Assembly: GCA_033239125.1 (NCBI GenBank)
Contig: BSWB01000005.1
Coordinates: 18,839,447 to 18,903,446 of the forward strand
DNA length: 64,000 bases
Origin: Fagopyrum homotropicum
Taxonomy: Eukaryota; Streptophyta; Magnoliopsida; Caryophyllales; Polygonaceae
Direction: 5' to 3'
Below the pieces are notes generated by a model. It ran no database searches, had not been told where the DNA came from, and saw nothing but the letters and a program-made list of their open reading frames with translations. Position numbers and translations under genes: made by a program. Shown piece by piece: positions 25,903 through 36,566 of the stretch; within the stretch, counting starts at the first letter, position 1; every line of letters starts with the position of its first letter.

Positions 25903-26256
25903 AATTGTAGCCTTAAACAACCTTCGTGGCAAATAGCCACGTTTTTAGCAATGAATATATTTGTGGGTAAAAACCTCAAATGTACCCCTCACACATTATT
26001 CGTGGTTAGTAGCCACTTTTTTGCAACGAATAGATTCGTGGGTAAAAGCATCAAATTTACCCTTGAAGTTTTATTGTGTGGCTAACTTAACTTCGAACCT
26101 ATACTTCGAGGGTAAATTGGGTGGCTAGATTTAGCCACGCCCTCTGTAACATTGACTTGTTTTTCGAAGGTAAATTTATGGCTAACGTTGACGGTAAGCA
26201 GTTTCATGGGTATAATTGAGGTTACGGTCGTGGCTACACCAACTTTTTTTATAGTG
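25903..26256 (-). mobile_element. CACTA terminal region
   Basis: The - strand begins CACTATAAAAAAAGTTGG at 26256, a CACTA-type terminus. Inside it are many copies of GTGGCTA/TAGCCAC on both strands, typical subterminal repeats. The opposite end is not found; the element was split by the LTR at 25902 and may include the transposase relic at 23690. Confidence 0.65.
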
Positions 26257-28140
26257 ATACAAGAAGAAGACAAGAACAAAAAGACAAGGAATTTAAGTGA
26301 TAGTAAATAAAAAAAATCAAACAAATTTATTTTCTTCTTTGATAATTTATTTAATTTAATATCAAATCGGTGATAGTTGATATTTCTAAAATAAATGTTT
26401 TTACAAAGAAAACCAGTGGGTTTTTGAAGAAAAAATATTCAGGATCGATTTGGTGATTGAAATCAGATTTCAAATTTATGTCATTGACGACATGATCTTT
26501 GGATTTTATGCTTTAAAAAAATGAAAAGTTAGGCTTTTAATAATGTTTTTATTTTGTTTTTGGTGATACTAATGTAGATTGTTATGTATCAATTGTTAGG
26601 TATAATTCTTCATCGATCAAACACTTATTATATTAATATAATATATACAATTAGAGAAGTGTCAAATATAATAGCATCGGTTGTTGGTAGGTTAGGATTT
26701 TTTTTATAAGAATCATATTAACATTTTATTTGCATGGGTCTTTGGTTTTAGTTAAGACAAGCTAATCATCATTAGGAAGTGTAAAATGTGATCATTAACC
26801 AAAGGTCATTGTCAATGATGACCAGTAAAAGCAGAGTAGATATTTGTGGAGCAAACGAAAGTAAAGGCATAACGAATTGAGAAGTATTAATCTTTATGCA
26901 ATACTATTTTAGGATTCTAATGACACAATAATCATAGTAATTCAAGTTAAATTTTATTTTAAACAAGTCAATATAATCTCCCGATATTATAATGTCCAAT
27001 AAACTCTTTTACTAACGTCCAATAAACTCTTTTACTAACGCGTCCAATATCACAGCTGCTCCAGCTTTTAGCGCAATCACATTGAGTTGGAGTTAAAAGG
27101 GAATGTACCATAGTGAGATTCGGAGTGTGTGATTAAGAGGTGGTACCCTAGATTATTGGGCATGATTGGGGTTGGAGGACATGATTAAGGTAAGTTATCG
27201 GGATGAAAGGAATTATCAACCTCCCTCCATTTCAACCCTAATATCGAACGGACCTCATAGTATACTTTTTAATAAGGTAAGTTTTTTTAAAAAAGGAAAA
27301 AAGTTGGTAGGATAACTAATTTAAGTTCTGAAACCAAAAATCTAATCCTCAAAATTTAAAGTTTGGTTTTTAACCCCTTAATTAAAAATATATTTTAAAT
27401 TTTTTTGAACATATTTTTTTTTCCGATCTTTTGCGATATTTTAGAAAATAAATTGAATGTCACCAATTTATTGTCAATTGCTAATTTTAAAAAACTAAGC
27501 TTTAATCAATGGATTGATTGTCATCAATTGTATTATTGCTTTACATTGTCAAATAGATTCTCAACAATTATAATATCAACAAATGTAATATCAATAGCAA
27601 AAATATCAACAAATATACAGTTATCAACTATAATATCAACAAATGTACTATTAAGAACTATGTATTGGTTAACACCAAATGGATCATCAACAAGTATATT
27701 GTCATCAATCGTATTGTCAACAATACAAATGTATTATCATCAACACTTTTACTAAATCTTGTCATCAATTATGTAATGAACAATAAATTGTCATTAATTT
27801 AACTATCAAAAAAATCTATTTTAAAAATAAAAAAAGTTTCTAATTTTTTTTATTGAACAATCAAAAGGTGATAAGCTGAGGATTAAATTCTCAATTTCAA
27901 ACCTTTTTTAATATATCAAGTTTTCTAAATAGTGAGATTTTTTTTATATAAAAAGTCTTACAATAGTTTGCTGATACAATAATTCATGATATAACTAGAG
28001 TTACTAGCTAGTGAATTTGGAGGCCGACACATAAGTGTTATGTTTGAACGTATATGTGTATTAGATTTAAATTTAACACATAAATTTGATAAAATTTTAT
28101 CCTAAAATCAACGAGATGGATCATGGTCAATGCACCATAC
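26257..28140. other. AT-rich intergenic region, no gene seen
   Basis: No frame with recognisable domains on either strand. It contains a degenerate ATCAACAA-type repeat (listed separately) and a short direct repeat CCAATAAACTCTTTTACTAA at about 26997-27039. Confidence 0.6.
27470..27800. repeat. Degenerate ATCAACAA-type repeat tract
   Basis: Short units such as TATCAACAA and TGTCATCAATT recur irregularly. The local + strand frame (27405-27755) is low-complexity Ile/Ser/Thr and I do not regard it as a gene. Confidence 0.6.
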
Positions 28141-28149
28141 TTGGTAGTA

Positions 28150-29010
28150 TTTTATATTACTTTTTCAATTCTATGATGCCTGGACACTGAAGGTAGAGTG
28201 TTCCGTGACCGATCGTGTTGAACTCGGGTACACAACAGGGACACGATCAAATATGGCCCGACACGGTCAAGACATGTTTCAGATGTGAGACACGGGGAAA
28301 ACACATCTAGGACACGACGAAGACGCAGATTGTGTTCGGTCGGGACACAGTCAACGAAGTTTACCCTATTTTTTTAAGGCTAAAAAAAGAAAATTATTAC
28401 CTAGCCCCACATGGCCACCTATGAGATTGTGGTTGCCGGAAGTTGGACACCGATCTTCTTCTTCTTCGGTTCTAATGTTGAAATATTGTTGTTTGCCGGC
28501 CAACTCTTCTCTACATTTTTCTTATGATTTCATAATTAGTTTAAACTTTCTTTGTTGAATGTTGGTTGTGTTATTCTAATTGTTTCACTTTTTCTAAATT
28601 TACAAATTTTTATTATTGTTTTTTTATTGATCATGTTGTTCGGTTATTGTTAATTTGCAAAATAGACGGCTCACTCTTCAATTTTGAAACTAAGTATGTT
28701 TATTCAAGATTGCAAGACTAATTATGTTTATTTATATGTTTTCTATAAGATTGGAAATGTTGTTTTTAAAATTTTATTTCGATTATGGTGTTATAATGTT
28801 AATATTTTTACCTACTCATATGTAATTGAGTTTTTCATATATGTATATCTCATTATATATGAGTTCTATATTTTACTAGTTTTAAATGATATATTATTTG
28901 TTTTTCTCGCCGTGTCCAATTTTTTATGTTGTTTGAGGATTATCGCTTCTCCGTTTCTAATTGTTCCGGTTTCCGTGTCCATGTCTACAAACCATAAGCT
29001 CCATTTATTA
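28150..29010. repeat. Unclassified segment bounded by GACACGG / CCGTGTCC
   Basis: Many GACACGG-type words cluster at 28185-28360, and their complement CCGTGTCC recurs at 28910-28985, giving a loose inverted arrangement around an AT-rich core. This may be a decayed DNA transposon. I see no target duplication and no coding sequence beyond a low-complexity frame. Confidence 0.35.
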
Positions 29011-29984
29011 TGTCAATACTAAAATAATCTCCCGTACAACGTAGTGAGAAGCCGCCCAACTTGCTGACCAAATAATTGATTATGGTAGATTTGCATATAA
29101 TTTATTGGATCATTTGAGAACATGTAACGGATAATGATTTTAATGTGGCAGTTAGTGATTAATCATAATTAATGACTTACACAAACAGTGGCATGGTGGT
29201 CACACCGGACGCTTAGATTCTTCCAACCTTATTACACAACAATCATGCTTTTCATAAACTACCAATACTGTACTAAATCGAATTTAATAATATCATTAGC
29301 ATTCATATACTTTACTAATGATAAGATTAATATAAGAGTGATCAATCATTAAGTAACCGCATGTCGTACTAGACCCAAGCCAAAAGTATCAATACCTCCA
29401 ACCAGGTCTTATACGAACCGAACAGTGACATGCTTATACTCAACTCGTTTATAAATGAGTCTAGAGAGTAGAGAGTGAACGGGTTCAAACCGAACTTTTG
29501 ACCTGCCGATCCCGCGCATCTCGTCTAAAAATAATGCTTCTATAATATTATTTTAGCCGAACAAGTCGAGTTTGAGCCAAAACTGAATTTTATACAAGAT
29601 ATAAAATGTGATAATATTCGTGTCGTCTAAAAAAAGAAGGGTAAAATGGGATAGTAGGTAGGTTTTGTAACCATGAGCGTAAAAAGGGTCACAAGTTAAA
29701 AATGTGTACAAAATAGACCCCTCCAAATTATGTAAAAAGTTTTATTAAATTAAAAAGAGGATATTAAGAAAATCGGAATATATTTTTCGCTCCGTTTATT
29801 AAGCAACCAATTGTTACAAAACGGGAAAGTAAATATCTTTCTCTCTCCATTTATTAAGGAAATCAAAATATCTTCCTATTATTCGTCCTTTCCGGAATTT
29901 CTGTAACAGACAGTTGTTAATCCAACTTGCGTTCATCCATGTCGACGATATTGAATCAAACCTGGTAAGATTTCCGTAGCAACA
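29011..29984. other. AT-rich intergenic region, nothing recognised
   Basis: No domain-bearing frame on either strand. A GTTCAAACC-AACTTTT phrase at about 29480 recurs at about 31010, a short dispersed repeat. Confidence 0.5.
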
Positions 29985-30310
29985 TATGTATATAATCGCC
30001 AGAGACTGCAAACATATGTACATATATAGTTAGTCTATAACATTTTTGCAGCAAAATATGTACATAATCACTAGAGACTACAAACATATGTACATGCAAA
30101 CACAAACAGAAGCTTGTATTACAACATATTTTGTTCTATTATACATATTCTAATCGACAACATGCTATATGTACAAACAAAATATGTTTGTGTATCATCA
30201 AACCCCTATCCAAATGTACATAAACTACATATTTGGTACATATATAGCTAGTCAGTAATATTTCCGCAACAATATATGTACATTATCAACAACATATGTA
30301 CATAATCAGT
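29985..30310. repeat. Imperfect ACATATGTACATAATC repeats
   Basis: The unit AACATATGTACATAATC and relatives recur at least six times, interspersed with longer copies that include ACTAGAGACTACAAAC. Much of it is palindromic (CATATG, GTAC). Origin unknown. Confidence 0.7.
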
Positions 30311-30329
30311 CTTTAACTTATACTTGTTG

Positions 30330-30712
30330 AAGACAACCGTTGAATACTCGATTGAACTTCATCATTCTCAACTGTATCTTGCCGATCAATCCTCAATTCT
30401 GTCACAAAAGCCCTACCAATCGGACACTTAAACGACCTCAAAAGCCACTCATCAAGACTCCTTATGTAGATTATGATTACACGTCATCATAAACCTGATT
30501 GTGTCGTCTTCCTTGTACTCCCCCAAACAGATTGCGCAGATTCCATCCTCGAAGCGTGGGGTTGAAGACGATGACGCAAGTGTGTACGTCGTCACTAGGA
30601 GCGTATCGAGCACGCTCTTGTACACGCTCGATCTATCGCCACTATTGCAACAATTGTTTGGGCAATTTACAGATCGGCCTTGGTTTTTGATTGAGGTCGA
30701 TGGTGATTAGGG
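30330..30712 (-). pseudogene. RING-H2 (ATL-like) ubiquitin ligase pseudogene
   Basis: Reading the - strand from about 30705, one open frame gives a Ser-rich linker and then CAICLGEYKEDDTIRF, C-NH-LH and, after a frameshift near 30453, DEWLLRSFKCPIGR. This is the C3-H2-C3 RING-H2 pattern of plant ATL-type E3 ligases. Two lesions lie at the critical site: a one-base deletion, and the Cys after the second His replaced by Ser. No start Met is found in frame and no transmembrane segment is encoded. About 50 further codons after the RING stay open. It is a gene relic, not a working ligase. Confidence 0.72.
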
Positions 30713-31337
30713 TTCTTGATTGAATGTTGAGGATGAAGAATGACTTGAATGGCGAAAATGGGAATATTTGATATGGGGAATCTTCTCACGGTTACCTTAT
30801 TTAACCGGTACCCTAGTTTTGTGCTTAATAAATATATTTTACCATAAAAAGTAATTTCCATTAAGATAATAACCTTCTAATAAATATATTCTTAAATACT
30901 AATTTTTTTTTTCTAGAAAATGGTCAATACTTGGAGTTTTATTTGTATTTTAGAAAAAATAAGTTACCTTAGTAGCTTAATCTTATCAAAAAAAGAACGA
31001 GTTCAAACCAAACTTTTAACGAACCGTTCTCAAGTCAAGCCCAATTAACCTATCTCATATAACAACCTACCTCTACCTCTATATTCACTAATCACGGACA
31101 AGTGATTGTTTTCCCTTTATCTTTTTGTTCTATTTTTTATAAGGGGTAACTTATTTACGCCCCATATTTGTCAAATCAAAAGTCCCATCTAGCTAGTTGT
31201 CTTATTTTTATATTTTTCTTTTTAACCATAACTTTTTAAAATTTATATTTAAGGTACATAGTTTATAATAAACTGTATTTATATCCTTGTTTAAAACTTT
31301 AAGTCGTATTTTGTAATTTTTGTGTGATCTTGTCATT
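30713..31337. other. AT-rich region; right part may be pararetroviral leader
   Basis: No gene seen. The last 200 bases directly precede a Met-tRNA primer site, where a pararetrovirus would have its long leader, but no feature proves that origin. Confidence 0.4.
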
Positions 31338-31349
31338 TGGTATCAGAGC
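31338..31349 (+). promoter_or_regulatory. Met-tRNA primer site of the endogenous pararetrovirus
   Basis: TGGTATCAGAGC followed by CAAG. Plant pararetroviruses use this minus-strand primer site and it marks their genome origin by convention. The preceding bases (TTGTCATT) are not an LTR end in -CA, which argues against an ordinary LTR element here. Confidence 0.7.
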
Positions 31350-31399
31350 CAAGTGATTAAGTAAATTTAAAAAATTTAAAAATTAAGTAAAACTGGAGG

Positions 31400-31791
31400 T
31401 TTCCGAAAATTGTCCACATAAATTAGCATCACATGCAAAACATTTAAACGCTGAACAAGGTCATCACGAAGCTATTTTAAGTACCATAATCGACGATATT
31501 GCAGATTTGAAAGTAAGCTTAATTAAGTTGAGAACAACCCTTACAAAATACAGAGAAGAAATATCCGCTACTCTATTATCTATTAGAGAAGAAAACAAAA
31601 ACTTAGTTCTTGAAATTACCAACGAAATTAGACATCTTGATGCAACACCTTTCCTAAACCCTCCAACAAAAAAGTTAGTCGGTTTTTCTTATAAGTATCC
31701 TTTTCAAAATGAAAATCTTCAAAAGAAGTTTTCAGTACCAAGTTTAAGTAAAAAAAACCCGAAACGAAAGAAGAACAAGAAGAAAAGTTAG
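31400..31791 (+). pseudogene. Virion-associated-protein-like relic (endogenous caulimovirid)
   Basis: An open + frame without a usable ATG runs to a stop at 31791, about 125 residues. Its first two-thirds are heptad-rich and should form a coiled coil (Leu, Ile and charged residues). The last 15 residues are almost all Lys, Arg and Ser. A coiled coil plus a basic nucleic-acid-binding tail, about this length, just upstream of the coat protein, is the plan of caulimovirid virion-associated proteins. The identification rests on architecture and position, not on a motif. The lost start codon shows decay. Confidence 0.5.
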
Positions 31792-31812
31792 AAAATCAAG
31801 GAGACACTTGAT

Positions 31813-33118
31813 ATGTCTGACAAAGAAATGAGTTATTTGAGTAGTGACAAATCTGGTTACTACACGGATGAAGAAGAAATGTATCAGCAAATGGGATTAA
31901 ATAAACTTAAAGACCTAGAAACTATTCCCTTAAGTGAAGTTAAACGAAAATTAGATGAAAAGATGGGTAAAAGAGTTGTAAATATTAATGAAGTGGAAGA
32001 AGAAATAGTTCCAGAACAAGAAGTTAACAAGGCCACTTGATCTTGTTATCGAGAATATGAACAAAAGTCAACGAGTTAACAAAGAGTTAATCTGAATTCC
32101 AAATAATTTTTAGAGAAAACAACTAAATTTGGAGTTAGGATTATGCCAAACCATAGACCTAACAAAAGGAACTTTTGCTTGAACCTATTAGTGAAACCGG
32201 ATATAAGCTTAATCTAGATGGAGTAAGAAACCGAGAAGATTTGCTAGACTTTTGGAAGAAAATTATGATGAGTGTCTTAAACATGAACGCTGAATGGAGA
32301 TCTGCAAATTTCCTAAACTATATCGAACATAGTTTGTATGGAATTGTGGCAGATTGGTATATATCAATCGATGCAGAAACTAAAGAAACCTTAAGGGAAG
32401 TAGAACCACCAGATGTTATGTTTAGGCAATTCTGTAAAGCCTTAGAATATGAGTTTATTAGAAACAGAGATGATAAAGATAAAAAAATTAATCTAATGGA
32501 AAAAACATTAAATACTCTTGAAAATTTTAATATAAGATATTTGGAAAATTATCTTTCAAAATTTGAGTACTATTATTATAAGGTGGGAGAAAACGGGATA
32601 AATCTTCAAATGTTGTTCGATAAACTCCCTAAACCCATAAATGAAGAAATTAGTGAAGGGTACCAAGAATGGATAGAAAAATTCAATTCAAGGGATACCC
32701 TAGGAAATAGACCAAGGTTCATTAGAAAATGGGTAGAGAAAAAATGTCGAAAAGTTAAAGGAACTCAACATATGAAAAGACAATTTCTAAATTGTTGCGA
32801 TCTTCCTGGAGAATGGGGGATGTAACCGAAGAGATAATTAGAAAAGTGGTTATGGAAGCAAGTATTATAGGAAAAAAAAGCTTTAATAAAAAATGAGGGA
32901 AAAAGTATCAGAAAAAATATTATCGAAAACCCTTTGTTAAGAAAAGAAGATTTTATAGAAAAGCCTCTTACTGTTCCGAAAAGAAAAAGAATTGCAAATG
33001 TTGGGCTTGCAGGGAAATAGATCATTATGCTAATGAATGCAAAAATAGAAAGAATAATAAACTTGCTGAAGCTTCAGGGAGCTTAGATTATATTGAAATA
33101 ACCGATGAGGTTAACTAG
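31813..33118 (+). pseudogene. Coat-protein relic of an endogenous caulimovirid
   Basis: Pieces in order: an acidic, Glu-rich N-terminal part (31813-32040) ending in a stop; a disrupted stretch; a 216-codon capsid-like frame (32175-32825), rich in Trp, Tyr and charged residues; a frame change; then a Lys/Arg/Tyr-rich stretch (about 32885-32990) leading into a CX2CX4HX4C zinc knuckle at 32999-33040, and a stop at 33116. A basic tract, a zinc knuckle and an acidic start are the hallmark of caulimovirid coat proteins. At least two frame breaks and internal stops make it non-functional. No movement protein, protease or reverse transcriptase is seen beside it. A diverged retrotransposon gag is the alternative. 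Confidence 0.7.
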
Positions 33119-33425
33119 AAGACGGAGGGTAATATTTTTAGTTGAGTTTTACGCGGATCTAGTATCATCGATAGAATCGACAGGTTAGACCTAGTTCTTT
33201 CCTAGGTTGAGTTATGTGCATTTGTGATGTTATGTGTAGTTTGTCCCCTGGGTGAGAATGTTTTATATGACCTGATATATCTTGTGGTGGTAGTTTGAGT
33301 AGATTGTGTGTATAGATTAGAAGATTAAAGCCTTCTTAGTTTGAGAGTTCATACCTCGGTCTTAGGGACCGAGAAGTTTGATGCATAGCAAGTTTCGGGA
33401 CGAAACATGTTTTCAGGGGATCTAT
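33119..33425 (+). mobile_element. 3' internal end of a gypsy element, with polypurine tract
   Basis: The sequence carries TTTCGGGACGAAAC (33394-33407) and a purine-containing tract just before an LTR start at 33426, the same layout as the 3' ends of E1 and E2. The change from viral relic to gypsy tail is close to 33119-33130. The rest of the gypsy interior is missing. Confidence 0.7.
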
Positions 33426-33829
33426 TGTAACGCCCCAATTTTAGACGCGTTTGAGTTTTTATTCTTGCGGCTTTTATCGATATTTAATGGCTTATATTTT
33501 TTTTTTATTATTAAAAGTATTTTACGACGCAAAATATCTTTCCGGAGTATATTATTATTTTGGATACGTTCACGTATGTCCGCGTTTTTATTTTCGGAAA
33601 AGTCGGGAAAGTTTTCTGATTTAAAAATCCCGATCCGAGTATTTGCGATCGAGTTTTTATTTTAGTTTATTTTATTTATTTTTCATTTTTCCGTGTGGTT
33701 TGGCTTTTGTTTTGAGTGATTGCCGCCCAGCTACCTTGTGCTCCTCTTTCTAGCCTCTACAACAGCAGCAGGCTACCCAAACCCCTCAACACTCACGCTC
33801 ACATCTCCTCTCCTTTTCCCTCTGTGCAA

Positions 33830-33863
<34 letters not shown>

Positions 33864-33979
33864 ACTCTATACCATCTCCTCCTCGCACCTTCGTCTTCCC
33901 TCGCTTACCTTTCTCAGCCTCCTCCACCGGCTCCAATGATCATCTCGCCTCACCTTGGCCTTCCCTCTGCAACGACTCT
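33426..33979 (+). mobile_element. Outer gypsy LTR, first part
   Basis: Begins TGTAACGCCCC after a polypurine-like tract. It is cut after 33979 (ACTCT) by another LTR element and resumes at 38907. Together the parts give an LTR of about 2.8 kb, like E1. A CT/CA-rich run lies at 33832-33863. Confidence 0.78.
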
Positions 33980-34726
33980 TGTAACATCCGGAATTTTTAC
34001 ATCCAAGTTATTCCGAAGCAAACCGGACTTGGACCAGTTTTGGGATTTTCCTGACTTCTTACTATATCCTATGTGACACCGGATTCTTATCCTTTGATCA
34101 TTTTATCATTTTATGTGAGGACCTTACTCACATAAAATACACTAGTCAATCTACCTTCTTTATTTTTTAAAAATGGACCCATCCGGGCCCATCTGCAGCA
34201 TGCCTTCCGGGCCTTTACAAAGCTGAGTATTTTAGACCTTTGTAACCCTATCATCTGGGCCCGTCATGGATAGCCAGCTGGGCATTGTGCTCTTCCTTCT
34301 CTCCTGCATGTACACCATACTCTCCCACGCCATCAGCTCCTCTATAACCCTAGCCTCGCTTCTCCTGTTTCGTGCACAACAACAACACAACCATGGATGC
34401 CGGCTTCCTCCTCCCCTCTCCTCCAGCGTGCCATCCTTCACACAGAAGCAGACGATCCTTTTTCTCTAGTTTTGCAGTGCACAAGTTCGAGTCATCTTCG
34501 GAATCAAACAGCCTTGCGTTCTCTCCCGCAGACCATGCTAGCAACGACGCCGGAATGGTTCGCGTCTTCCCTTTTCTGTCAACTCTAACACCGGTGCTAA
34601 TGGTGGCTCGCCCTCCTCTTCTGTCGACTCCAGCAGATCGGTAATATTGCCGAGCGCATATCCACAACAACAGCAGACAACAATGAAGCAAACAGGAGTT
34701 GCAAGGCCAAGCCAGATTCAAACCGC

Positions 34727-34835
34727 CGGGGCGGCAGTCCAGACCCGCTGGGGCGGCAGCCCAGATCCGTAGGGGCGGTAGTCCAGACCCGTTGGGGGCG
34801 GCAACCCAAATCCGATGGGGCGGAAGCTGTAGAAG
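34727..34835. repeat. GC-rich minisatellite in the E3 LTR
   Basis: About five units of CCG-NN-GGGGCGGCAGTCCAGA type, period about 22-27 bases. Similar CCGYAGGGGCGG words occur in other LTR leaders (41537-41570, 54610-54700). Confidence 0.82.
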
Positions 34836-35054
34836 GTCACGTCTTACTCCTTCCTCCCTTCTGGTGCACGTGAGTCTGTCGAGTTTCGATTATCGAGTAA
34901 GGACCTTACTTCCATTCACTTCCGTACCCCCTCAATATATGTGCTGATTAGAATTCCGTTGGGATCTTGGAACAGTTCACAACAGCCCTAGAAGATGGCT
35001 TGCTGAGCTGATGCGTTTTCCGAGTTTTTGAGTTGACGAACAGTCAACTTCGGG

Positions 35055-35560
35055 TCCAGATTTGAGTAAGTTATACTCCTCCTTTGCTGCTGAATTTTGG
35101 ATATTTTATAGATAAGATTTTATAGTAGAACATATCAAAATTTGGGATTAATCCAGCGAGTGGTTTAGGAGTTATGATTTTTCAAAGTTGGGGGAGTGTG
35201 CAGTTTGTTGAATGTTTGTTGAATTTCCCAAGTGTTGGAAAACTACATGTCGATACAGTTTTGTAATCCATATTTGGATAAGTTAGACTCCACCTTTATT
35301 GTTGATTTTTGAATATGTTGTAGTTTGTATTATATGGTATAACATACTGAAATTTTGGAGTATTCCGAGTTATAGTTTAGGCGATATGAGTCTCCAAAGT
35401 TGGTTCCTCATGTAGTTGTTAGGATTTCTGAAATATTCTAAGTGTTAGAAAAACTGCTTGGGATGCAGTTTTGTGAGGTAGATTTGGAGGGGTTATTGAC
35501 CTCTGTTGGACGTGTTTTTTGGATATGTTGTTGATGGATATATATATATAGGAGCATGTG
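35055..35560. repeat. About 213-bp tandem repeat in the E3 LTR
   Basis: Two full units (35055-35267, 35268-35480) and a partial third share GATTTGGATAAGTTA, CATACTGAAATTTTGGAGTA, CAAAGTTGG and GCAGTTTTGT phrases in the same order. The related reverse LTR (37646-38902) has the same phrases in at least two units. Confidence 0.75.
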
Positions 35561-36566
35561 GTAAAAGTTGAGAATAATCTGTTGGGTTAATCCAGATTTA
35601 GGATGTTCCGAAGTGGGGTACAAGTATAGATTGGTTTAGAAGAGTTGTGTTAAGTTTTAAGTGTCGATCTATCTTATGTGTTTATGTTCTTGTGAGGATG
35701 TTGAGCCTAGAAGTCTAAGGACTTCTAGTTGACTAGAGCGTTGTTTGATTCGTGTGCCTTGTCTTGAACAGGCATTGCGCGTTCTCCCGAGTGGAACTTG
35801 AGAGTGTGCTGATCGGTTGCGCTTGGAGACTAGTAAGTCCACGGACTTACTTAGTTGGCTTCTTGTATGAGTGTAATGTGTATGAGTGGTGTTTGTTAGT
35901 TATGATAAACAACAAAACCGGATTAGATCGACTTCATTATATTACGTAATTGACCTAAGTATATGATAACGGGTCGTGACATCACTGCCTAGCTCTTGCG
36001 AGAGTTAGAAGGTTCCCTGCGACCATCCCAGATAGGTAGACGTTTAGATGCATTAGTATCATTCGTCGTTGGTAAACGGGAATAGGGGCGAGGTTTGAGA
36101 ATCCCTCGTGTCACAAAATAAGTATCATTAGTAACGACTTATCACCTAACTGAAGATAATAATGGACTTGAGTGTACATATTGATTATTTATGTTGTGTG
36201 TGTATGTGTTTTTACCTTTATGCTTATGTGTAGAATGTTAGCTAACGGTATTATACCGCCTTGTAGATGCCTTGCACGTGAAGATAGTTTTAGAGAGATC
36301 CAGAGGGAATGGTCAGCCGGGTCAACGTACTCATTTAGTTGGGGACGGGGATGTCTTCTGTTCTTCATATGCGTCGTTTTAGTACCGTTGCTTTGTAACG
36401 CTGATACATATTCTCCATGTATATATTGTTTAAAGTTTTCGAATGTTTTAAATGCTTTTGTGTCTTGTTGTAAGATCCTAGTAAAATTGTTGTCAAACTA
36501 AGGTCGGGACCCATTGTGAGGTCCTAGCCAGTAGCTTCCCGAGTTCTCAGAATTTGGGGTGTTACA

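Larger units (their letters stand above)
33980..36566 (+). mobile_element. LTR of element E3, + orientation
   Basis: Starts TGTAACATCCGG and ends GGGGTGTTACA, 2587 bp, followed by a Met-tRNA primer site. It carries two internal repeat arrays (34727-34835 and about 35055-35560), the AGAAGTCTAAGGACTTCT hairpin (35708-35726) and the GTAAGTCC palindrome (35833-35853). The donor is present, but the usual downstream acceptor reads TTGCAC instead of TTGCAG. It lies inside the outer LTR, with ACTCT at both ends of the insertion (33975-33979 and 38902-38906). Confidence 0.88.

Noticed and set aside
27405..27755. 116-codon Ser/Thr/Ile-rich frame
   Set aside because: Follows the ATCAACAA repeat; not protein-like.
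28684..29022. 112-codon frame that looks like a membrane protein
   Set aside because: Low-complexity Phe/Ile/Tyr/Val translation of T-rich DNA without homology or codon bias; no start context or conserved motif.
31338..33425. Reading the whole block as an ordinary gypsy element with gag
   Set aside because: No LTR end precedes the primer site, and the zinc knuckle with its preceding basic tract fits caulimovirid coat protein better; kept only as an alternative.
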